DNA from: Candidatus Latescibacterota bacterium
GTDB lineage: Bacteria; Latescibacterota; 4484-107; B68-G9
Assembly (NCBI GenBank): GCA_012961755.1
Contig: DTYS01000104.1
Span: 1-5,685, forward strand
Direction of reading: 5' to 3'
Length of the DNA: 5,685 nucleotides
The notes beneath the pieces were generated by a model. That model saw only the letters and a list, made by a program, of their open reading frames with translations. It ran no database searches and was not told the origin of the DNA. The position numbers and the translations under genes are program-made. Positions within the stretch are counted from its first letter, which is position 1; every line of letters starts with the position of its first letter. Of the stretch, positions 1 through 4,769 are shown piece by piece.

Positions 1-653
1 CCGGGGACCTCTCGCTCACCACGAACGGGATAGAACTTTCGGACTCGGCCCGCGAGCTTAGGAGGGCGGGCCTCGGGAGGGTCAACGTCGGCCTTCCGGC
101 CCTGGACCGGGAGCTCTACCTGAGGATGACGGGTGTCGATGCCCTGGACCGGGCTCTTAAGGGCGTGGACGCCGCCCTGAGGGAGGGGCTACGACCTGTC
201 AAGGTCAACGTGGTCCTGGTCAGGGGAATGAACGACTTCCAGGTGGAGGATTTCGTAAGGTTCTCCAGGGAGGAAGGGGTCGTCGTTAGGTTCATAGAGG
301 TCATGCCGTTCGGAATAGAAGACGGGCTCGTCCCTGCGGACGAAGTTCTGAAGAGGTTCGGGCCCAGCGAGGAGGCGGAGGTCGTGGGCTCAGGCCCTGC
401 CGAACACTTCAGGAGGGACGGGGCCCTGATAGGCCTCATAGCTCCAATAACCCGTCCCTTCTGCGAAAGGTGCGACAGGCTCAGGGTCACGGCGGAGGGG
501 AAGCTCGTGCCGTGCATCACTTCGGACCTCGGAGAGGACGTGGTCCGAGCCATCGGAGAGGGGAAGCTTGAAGGGGCGTTTAGAAGGGTTGTAAAATATA
601 AGCCTTTAAGGTACGGAGCGTTCCACGGAAGCATGAAGTTGATAGGAGGCTGA
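1..653 (+). CDS. moaA: GTP 3',8-cyclase MoaA, 5'-truncated by window edge
   Basis: Radical SAM enzyme that rearranges GTP to 3',8-cyclo-7,8-dihydro-GTP, the first step of molybdopterin synthesis in the cytosol. The frame is open from base 3, so 216 residues are seen of a family usually about 310-330 long; the N-terminal CxxxCxxC radical SAM cluster lies upstream of the window. Visible family signatures are LTTNG (near bases 18-32), a PVKVNVV strand carrying the GTP-binding lysine, RFIEVMP, and the C-terminal cluster motif FCERCDRLR with a third cysteine 13 residues later (Cys codons at 462, 471 and 513). The arginines of CDRLR match the GTP-binding pair. The protein ends in a Gly-Gly pair (IGG), as MoaA must for catalysis. 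One oddity: the SAM-contacting serine of the usual VSLD segment is glycine here (VGLP, codon 90-92). The stop codon directly abuts moaC. Identification is very secure. Confidence 0.96.
   Translation, partial: GDLSLTTNGIELSDSARELRRAGLGRVNVGLPALDRELYLRMTGVDALDRALKGVDAALREGLRPVKVNVVLVRGMNDFQVEDFVRFSREEGVVVRFIEVMPFGIEDGLVPADEVLKRFGPSEEAEVVGSGPAEHFRRDGALIGLIAPITRPFCERCDRLRVTAEGKLVPCITSDLGEDVVRAIGEGKLEGAFRRVVKYKPLRYGAFHGSMKLIGG
593..602 (+). promoter_or_regulatory. AT-rich TATA-like island inside the moaA 3' end
   Basis: AAAATATAAG stands out in an otherwise G+C-rich gene, and the AT-rich patch runs on to about base 608. It uses codons scarce elsewhere here (AAA, TAT, TTA). It lies about 52-61 bp before the moaC ATG, so an archaeal TATA box here would give a transcript with a short leader carrying the moaC ribosome binding site. 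This is inferred from composition and spacing only; no clear BRE is seen. Confidence 0.25.
644..649 (+). promoter_or_regulatory. Ribosome binding site of moaC
   Basis: AGGAGG lies within the last codons of moaA, four bases before ATG 654. It favours ATG 654 over the second in-frame ATG at 663, which would sit 13 bases away. The moaA TGA lies between the site and the start, which fits coupled translation. Confidence 0.7.
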
Positions 654-1091
654 ATGCCGGGGATGGTCGATGTATCCACCAAGGAGCCGACCCACAGGGA
701 GGCCGTAGCCAGGGCGGTGGTCAAGCTTCCGGGGGAGCTCGCGGGGAGGCTGAGGGACCTTCCGAAGGGGGACGCCGTCGAGGTCGCCAAGGTAGCCGGC
801 ATAATGGCTGCCAAGAGGACCCCCGAGCTCATACCCCTCTGCCATCCTATAGAGCTCGGGAAGGTCGAAGTCCAGGTCCAGGTCGAGGGGGAAGGGATGG
901 AGATCGTGGCGAGGGTGAGGGCCTTCTCCAGGACCGGGGTAGAGATGGAGGCCATGGTGGCCGCTTCCGTGGCCGCCCTCACCGTATACGACATGGTCAA
1001 GGGGACCTGCAGGGATGCGGAGGTAGCTGAGGTCCGCCTCGTAGAGAAGAGGGGAGGCAAGAGCGGAGAATGGAGGAGGGATGAGAGGTAA
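654..1091 (+). CDS. moaC: Cyclic pyranopterin monophosphate synthase MoaC
   Basis: Converts 3',8-cyclo-7,8-dihydro-GTP, the MoaA product, to cyclic pyranopterin monophosphate with release of pyrophosphate; family members are cytosolic hexamers. The 145 residues show nearly every family signature: MVDVS at 4-8, the catalytic-lysine KGD at 38-40, AAKRT at 52-56, IPLCHP at 60-65, TGVEMEA at 94-100, AASVAALTVYDMVK at 103-116 and GGKSG near the C-terminus. The active-site lysines (K38, K116), C63-H64 and D113 are all present. The N-terminus is about 10-15 residues shorter than E. coli MoaC, starting only three residues before MVDVS. It directly follows moaA with no gap and overlaps the next gene by 11 bases, so the Moco genes are probably one transcript. 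Identification is very secure. Confidence 0.97.
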   Translation: MPGMVDVSTKEPTHREAVARAVVKLPGELAGRLRDLPKGDAVEVAKVAGIMAAKRTPELIPLCHPIELGKVEVQVQVEGEGMEIVARVRAFSRTGVEMEAMVAASVAALTVYDMVKGTCRDAEVAEVRLVEKRGGKSGEWRRDER

Positions 1092-1569
1092 GGTAGTCTC
1101 GGTCAACGTGAGCAAGAGGAAAGGGGTACCGAAGGTCCCCGTCCCTGAAGCTGAGCTCAGGGAAGAATGGGGGCTCGTGGGGGACGTGCACGCAGGACCC
1201 GGCGAGAGGCAGGTGAGCCTACTGGCCCTTGAGGCCATAGAGAGGCAGAGGGAGGTCCTCAGGGGCAAGGTCTGCCCCAAGGCTAAGGCCGTGGAGATAG
1301 GCCCCGGAAGCTTCGCGGAGAACCTGACAGTGCAGGGCCTGCCCTTGGCCGGGCTTCCCGTGGGCACGAGGCTTAAAGTTGGGAAAGTCCTCTTAGAGAT
1401 AACGAGGATAGGGAAGGAGTGCCACGTAGGATGTGCCATATATAATCTTTTGGGGAACTGCGTGATGCCGAGGGAAGGGGTCTTCGCAAGGGTCCTGAAG
1501 GGGGGTAAGGTGAGACCAGGGATGGAGGTCGTAGTATATGAAGGTTGCCGTGCTCACGATAAGCGATAG
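1081..1569 (+). CDS. MOSC domain protein, stand-alone
   Basis: A 162-residue MOSC (molybdenum cofactor sulfurase C-terminal) domain protein. MOSC domains are thought to bind sulfur or Moco through conserved cysteines and pass it to acceptors; the substrate of this small class is not settled. Typical features are SVNVS near the N-terminus, the WGLVGDVHAG segment at 30-39, the EIGPGSFAENLTV segment at 72-84, and the signature GKECHVGC with C114 and C118, followed by GNCVMPREGVFARV with C127. The final beta strand is at the RPGMEV segment. ATG 1081 lies inside the end of moaC and is preceded by GGAGG at 1072-1076. The last 32 bases overlap mogA in another frame, so the tail after VVYEG may be incidental. 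In some prokaryotes the two domains are fused in this order, which supports a Moco role. Confidence 0.9.
   Translation: MRGKVVSVNVSKRKGVPKVPVPEAELREEWGLVGDVHAGPGERQVSLLALEAIERQREVLRGKVCPKAKAVEIGPGSFAENLTVQGLPLAGLPVGTRLKVGKVLLEITRIGKECHVGCAIYNLLGNCVMPREGVFARVLKGGKVRPGMEVVVYEGCRAHDKR
1524..1529 (+). promoter_or_regulatory. Ribosome binding site of mogA
   Basis: GGAGGT lies inside the MOSC gene, eight bases before ATG 1538. It fixes the mogA start within the upstream gene and shows that the 32-base overlap is real rather than a mis-called start. Confidence 0.7.
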
Positions 1570-2026
1570 AGCCTTCAAGGGCACGAGGAAGGACGCCAGT
1601 GGCCCGGCCTTGGCCGAGTCCGTAGGGAGGATGGGATGGGAGGTGGCCCTTCTGGAGGTCCTCCCCGACGAGAGGGAGGTGATAGCGACGAGGCTCCGGG
1701 AGCTTTCCGGGGAGGTCGACCTCATACTCACGACGGGCGGGACGGGCCTCTCCCCGAGGGATGTGACCCCCGAGGCTACCTTGGACGTCGTGGAGAGGAG
1801 GGTCCCAGGGATCCCCGAGGCGATGAGGGCCGAGGGCCTCAAGAGGACCCCTACAGCGATGCTCAGCCGGGGGGAGGCAGGGGTCCTTAAGGGCACGCTC
1901 ATAGTGAACCTACCCGGAAGTCCCAAGGCCGCCCTGGAATGTCTGGAGGCCGTAGGGGACGCCCTGACCCACGCCGTCGAGGTGGCCCAGGGAAGGGGGG
2001 AGCACGGGGGGATGGCCTCCGAATAG
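1538..2026 (+). CDS. mogA: MogA/MoaB-family molybdopterin adenylyltransferase
   Basis: Activates molybdopterin by adenylylation (MPT-AMP) so that MoeA can insert molybdate or, in many thermophiles, tungstate. The 162 residues match the small single-domain MogA/MoaB fold: VAVLTISDRA at 3-12, an LPDE motif with D44, the signature TTGGTGLSPRDVTPEAT at 65-81 with D75, and NLPGSPKA at 124-131. D44 and D75 appear to correspond to the two functional aspartates of E. coli MogA (D49 and D82). Archaea commonly have one such protein, named MoaB, that does the Mog reaction, so the symbol could equally be moaB. It starts inside the MOSC gene and is followed by a 43-bp gap, so it is likely the last gene of the Moco transcript. 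No poly-T terminator follows. Confidence 0.93.
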   Translation: MKVAVLTISDRAFKGTRKDASGPALAESVGRMGWEVALLEVLPDEREVIATRLRELSGEVDLILTTGGTGLSPRDVTPEATLDVVERRVPGIPEAMRAEGLKRTPTAMLSRGEAGVLKGTLIVNLPGSPKAALECLEAVGDALTHAVEVAQGRGEHGGMASE

Positions 2027-2036
2027 TGTTCTCCGT

Positions 2037-2061
2037 AGGGATCGTTATATCCCTTCGGGAT
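2037..2061 (+). promoter_or_regulatory. Candidate promoter with overlapping inverted repeat upstream of birA
   Basis: This lies in the only true intergenic gap of the window. GTTATATCC (about 2044-2052) is TATA-like and centred about 22 bp before the birA ATG. In archaea that spacing would place the transcript start at or just inside the start codon, giving a leaderless message. AGGGAT (2037-2042) and ATCCCT (2049-2054) form a perfect 6-bp inverted repeat around the TATA core. ATCCC (2049-2053) can instead pair with GGGAT (2057-2061) across a 3-base loop. GGGAT occurs again at 2067-2071 over the start codon. No bacterial -35 box lies at the right spacing. Function as promoter or operator is inferred. 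Confidence 0.4.
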
Positions 2062-2069
2062 CTAGGGGG

Positions 2070-2642
2070 ATGTTCGGAGTTCCCCTGTACAAGTATCGTA
2101 CCGTAACTTCCACGAACGACGTGGCCCTCAGGCTCGCAAGGGAGGGGGCTCCGGAGGGGACCCTCGTCCTTGCGGACGAGCAGACCGAGGGGAGGGGAAG
2201 GTGGGGAAGGAGCTGGCATTCCCCCGAGGGGAAGGGGATATGGGCCTCCCTGATACTGAGGTCCGAAGGTGGGGACCTCTCCTCCTGGACGGCGCTCGCC
2301 ATAGCCCGGGCCCTGAGGGAGGTAGCAGGCGTTGAGGCGGAGGTCAAGTTTCCGAACGATGTTGTGGTCGGAGGGAGGAAGCTCGCCGGGGTGCTCGTGG
2401 AAAGGAGCGGAGGAGCGTACATAGTGGGGTTCGGGGTGAACTTGCTTCAGAGGAAGGAGGACTTTCCTCCCGAACTTAGGGAGGTGGCGACCTCCCTATA
2501 TCTGGAGACCGGCAAGGATTGGGATGCGGGGGACCTGCTCCAGGAGATATTGGAGAGGATCGAAGAGGTCTACAGAAGGCTCCGTGGAAGTTCTCGTGGT
2601 GGACATAGGGAACTCCGGAGCTCACTTAGGGGCGTTCCGTGA
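2070..2642 (+). CDS. birA: Biotin-protein ligase, catalytic domain only
   Basis: Forms biotinyl-5'-AMP and transfers biotin to the lysine of carboxylase biotin-carrier domains. Visible in order: TSTN at 13-16, ADEQTEGRGRWGRSW at 35-49 (the biotin/ATP-binding glycine-arginine loop), SPEGKGIW at 51-58, KFPNDV at 93-98 with the catalytic-site lysine K93, the GRKLAGVLVE segment at 102-111 and GFGVN at 120-124. There is no N-terminal winged helix, so it should not act as a repressor in the E. coli manner. Recognisable sequence ends near residue 171 (EEVYRRL); the last 19 residues are basic, low in hydrophobics, and read over the start of coaX. The SH3-like C-terminal domain of typical ligases (about 45-60 residues) is therefore missing. 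ATG 2070 has only a G run directly before it, which fits a leaderless start. Family assignment is secure; the natural end is less so. Confidence 0.93.
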   Translation: MFGVPLYKYRTVTSTNDVALRLAREGAPEGTLVLADEQTEGRGRWGRSWHSPEGKGIWASLILRSEGGDLSSWTALAIARALREVAGVEAEVKFPNDVVVGGRKLAGVLVERSGGAYIVGFGVNLLQRKEDFPPELREVATSLYLETGKDWDAGDLLQEILERIEEVYRRLRGSSRGGHRELRSSLRGVP

Positions 2643-3315
2643 GGGGAAGCTTATCTGGAGGGCGACCGTCCCTCCGGACGGACCGGATCGTGCCCTAAGG
2701 GCGGTCCCCGCCGGGATTGAGGGGGTCGTCCTGGGCTCGGTGGTGAGGGGCGCGTCGGAGCTCTGGGCGGAGGCGATCGGGAGGTCCCTGGGGCTGGACC
2801 CCCTCATCGCCTCCGGGAGGTCTGACTGGGGGCTCGTGGTACTCTACGATGACCCGAACTCCGTCGGGGTCGACAGGCTCTCAGCAGCTTCTGAGGCTTA
2901 CCACACGGTAGGAGGAAGGGTGGTGGTCCTGGACGTGGGGACGGCCATAACCGTAGATGCGGTCTCGGACCGGGGCGCCTTCTTAGGTGGGATCATAGCT
3001 CCCGGCCCGAAGCTCATGGCCTCGGCCCTACACCAGGGCACATCTCTACTCCCTCCGACGGAGCCGGAACCGGGGGCAGATCTTTTAGGACGCTCTACGG
3101 AGGATTGTATAAGATCGGGGCTCCTATACGGGACAGCGTCCCTGGTGGACGGGCTCGTAAGGAGGGTCGTGAGGAAGCTCGGAGGTGCGAAGGTGGTGGC
3201 CACGGGAGGAGGGTTGGACTTTATCCTTCCGGCCTTGGAGGTAAGGCCCGAGGTCGTGGATCCGAACCTTGTGATCGAGGGTTTGTACAGGCTATTCATG
3301 AGGGAGAGGGGATGA
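2584..3315 (+). CDS. coaX: Type III pantothenate kinase CoaX, GTG start
   Basis: ASKHA-fold kinase that phosphorylates pantothenate in the first step of the bacterial-type CoA pathway. GTG 2584 gives 243 residues, normal for the family, and puts the phosphate-loop motif VVDIGNS at 5-11, where CoaX proteins have it. Further motifs are GVDRL at 95-99 with the catalytic aspartate D97, LDVGTAITVD at 116-125, GAFLGGIIAPG at 131-141, an ALHQGTSLLP segment at 148-157, an SGLLYG segment and VVATGGGLDFI near the end, then a final EGLYRLF helix. An in-frame ATG at 2524 exists, but its extra 20 residues are out-of-frame birA sequence and look unnatural. It overlaps the birA frame by 59 bases and ends in an ATGA overlap with the next gene. 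Most archaea use pantoate kinase plus phosphopantothenate synthetase instead, so this enzyme is noteworthy if the host is archaeal. Confidence 0.94.
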   Translation: MEVLVVDIGNSGAHLGAFREGKLIWRATVPPDGPDRALRAVPAGIEGVVLGSVVRGASELWAEAIGRSLGLDPLIASGRSDWGLVVLYDDPNSVGVDRLSAASEAYHTVGGRVVVLDVGTAITVDAVSDRGAFLGGIIAPGPKLMASALHQGTSLLPPTEPEPGADLLGRSTEDCIRSGLLYGTASLVDGLVRRVVRKLGGAKVVATGGGLDFILPALEVRPEVVDPNLVIEGLYRLFMRERG

Positions 3316-4769
3316 AGGTAGAGGAACGTGGGGAGCTCCTCCTCGTAAGTTGGGAATGGAAGGACGTTCCGCTCGAGGTGGCCTTCGACAGGGTCGGGGC
3401 GTCCGGGAGGATGGTGAGGCTTTCCTGCGGAAGGGGAAGGGATTCCCCGAGGGTCATCTTCGACGGCCAGCCGAGGTACAGGGCTGAGGTGGAAGGGAAG
3501 GTCATCACCTCCCGACTCCAGGACGTGAGGTGGGAGGTGGAGGCGGATGAACTTAGGGCGGAGCTCACGCTCGGGACCTTCGTCCTGGGGCCCCTTTCGG
3601 GGAAGCTCGTATACACCTTCTACGAGGGCCTCCCGCTCTTCGTGGAGGAGCTGAGGCTGAAGGTGGACATACCCGTGAGGTTGGGGAGCGTGGAGAGGTC
3701 CTGGTTCGGGTTCAGGACGGGGCCGGGGAGGAACGTCTTTAAGGAGGTCCACTGGGAGGGGGGGAGGTGCTCGCTCTCGGAGCTGGACGGGGGGCTCGTC
3801 TCCGACTCCCCCTTCCTTTACCTCTGGGACGGGAGGCTCGGGTTGGGGATATCGTGTCCGAGGCCGGGGGGGAGGTTCCGCGTTGAGGGCAGGGATGACT
3901 GGACCGCCTGCGCGGTACTCGCCCTGGAGGAGGTCCGGTCCTTCCCGGTGGTCTACCACTTAGGCGTATGGCCCCCTGAGGAGTTCAAGGGGATGCTCGA
4001 GGACCTCAAGGTCTGGGAGTACAGGAGGCTTACGGGACACAGGGTGCTGGTCGTCCCGAGGGAGGGTTCCCCCATTCGCTCGGGCGCGGACGTGGCCTGG
4101 GGAAGGGAGGTCGAGGGTGCAGTACACCTCGGCCGGGATGTGAAGTGTCCGGGGCGCAGGGGACATATCGGGGGGAAGGGGCTCTACATGGTCCCCGAGG
4201 GCGAGGTCGAGGAGCACGGATGCCTGGACGAGGTTGCGGCGAGGGTCCACGGGACCGGAGGAGTCCTGGCCAGGCTCTGCAACTGCGACCTCCCACCGAG
4301 GAAGGTCCGGGACCTGTGGAGCCCGGATATAAAGCTATTCGGGCTCTCCGGGATCGAGGACGAGGTAAGGAGGTACGAGTCCCTGTTGGAACGAGGGCTT
4401 AGGGTATACATGCTCGGCGTCGGAGGTCTGGTCAACTACGTCGAGGCGTCGGACGTGCTGGGGCTCGTACGCTCCCTGAGGGAGGGTAGACATTTCCTCA
4501 CCACCGGGGAGGTCCTGGCGACGACGTACAGGCTCTTCGACGGAGAACTGTGGCTCGGGCTGGACTGGACCTTCCCGCTCGGGGAGGTGGTCGTGGTCTC
4601 GGAGGGGGAGGTCCTGTATAGGGAGGAACCACTGCCCGAGGTCAAAGGGAGAAGGGGCTTCACGTTTTCCGTCGAAGGCAGGAGGTGGGTCAGGGTGGAG
4701 GTCAGGGATGTGGTCGGAGGGAGGTGTCTGCTCCAGCCGCTCTTCCCCGAGGAGGTGGTATGCAGATAG
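3312..4769 (+). CDS. Uncharacterised 485-residue protein: beta-rich N-terminal half, degenerate PHP/CehA-like C-terminal half
   Basis: Function not recognised. ATG 3312 overlaps the coaX stop as ATGA and follows a purine-rich GGGAGAGGGG site; the frame is open further upstream, but that stretch is coaX read out of frame. No signal peptide or membrane segment is seen, so it is probably cytosolic. Residues 1 to about 215 are rich in alternating beta-strand patterns (for example KLVYTFYEGLPLFVEELRL) and recall a sugar-enzyme beta sandwich, but no family motif is certain. Residues from about 230 to 485 resemble the end of CehA/McbA-like PHP hydrolases: GHI at 284-286, YESLLERGLRVYMLGVGG at 355-372, SLREGRHFLTTG at 388-399, then a C-terminal beta section. 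The metal-binding HxH, TDH and SDxH motifs are absent, so it may be non-catalytic. Cysteines are unusually frequent (ten), including C323-N-C325. It overlaps the downstream acetyltransferase by 10 bases, which suggests a shared job. Confidence 0.8.
   Translation: MKVEERGELLLVSWEWKDVPLEVAFDRVGASGRMVRLSCGRGRDSPRVIFDGQPRYRAEVEGKVITSRLQDVRWEVEADELRAELTLGTFVLGPLSGKLVYTFYEGLPLFVEELRLKVDIPVRLGSVERSWFGFRTGPGRNVFKEVHWEGGRCSLSELDGGLVSDSPFLYLWDGRLGLGISCPRPGGRFRVEGRDDWTACAVLALEEVRSFPVVYHLGVWPPEEFKGMLEDLKVWEYRRLTGHRVLVVPREGSPIRSGADVAWGREVEGAVHLGRDVKCPGRRGHIGGKGLYMVPEGEVEEHGCLDEVAARVHGTGGVLARLCNCDLPPRKVRDLWSPDIKLFGLSGIEDEVRRYESLLERGLRVYMLGVGGLVNYVEASDVLGLVRSLREGRHFLTTGEVLATTYRLFDGELWLGLDWTFPLGEVVVVSEGEVLYREEPLPEVKGRRGFTFSVEGRRWVRVEVRDVVGGRCLLQPLFPEEVVCR

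Noticed and set aside
116..1060. Long minus-strand open frame across moaA and moaC
   Set aside because: It is antisense to two certain genes, is low-complexity (Ser/Thr/Pro rich), and arises from the low stop frequency on the complement of AGG/GAG-rich DNA.
1990..2011. G-runs near the end of mogA, and a similar cluster at about 2188-2210 in birA, as possible G-quadruplexes
   Set aside because: The whole window is rich in G runs because of AGG/GGG/GAG codons, and these do not stand out or form clean four-tract three-G patterns. The second cluster encodes the conserved biotin-binding loop.
2003..2069. Terminator after mogA
   Set aside because: There is no T-run after the gene, and the small hairpin at 2049-2061 has only five pairs and sits on the promoter-like element.
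3079..3116. Imperfect inverted repeat GATCTT...AAGATC within coaX, next to TGTATAAG
   Set aside because: Only six perfect pairs around a loop of more than 20 bases, fully inside conserved coding sequence; likely chance.
3105..3311. 69-codon upstream extension of the 485-residue gene
   Set aside because: The extension is coaX sequence in the wrong frame, Gly/Arg rich. ATG 3312 has the ATGA overlap and a purine-rich site before it.
2898..3959. 353-codon minus-strand open frame
   Set aside because: It runs against coaX and the following gene and has a proline/arginine/histidine-rich composition with no family motif; it is a complement shadow.
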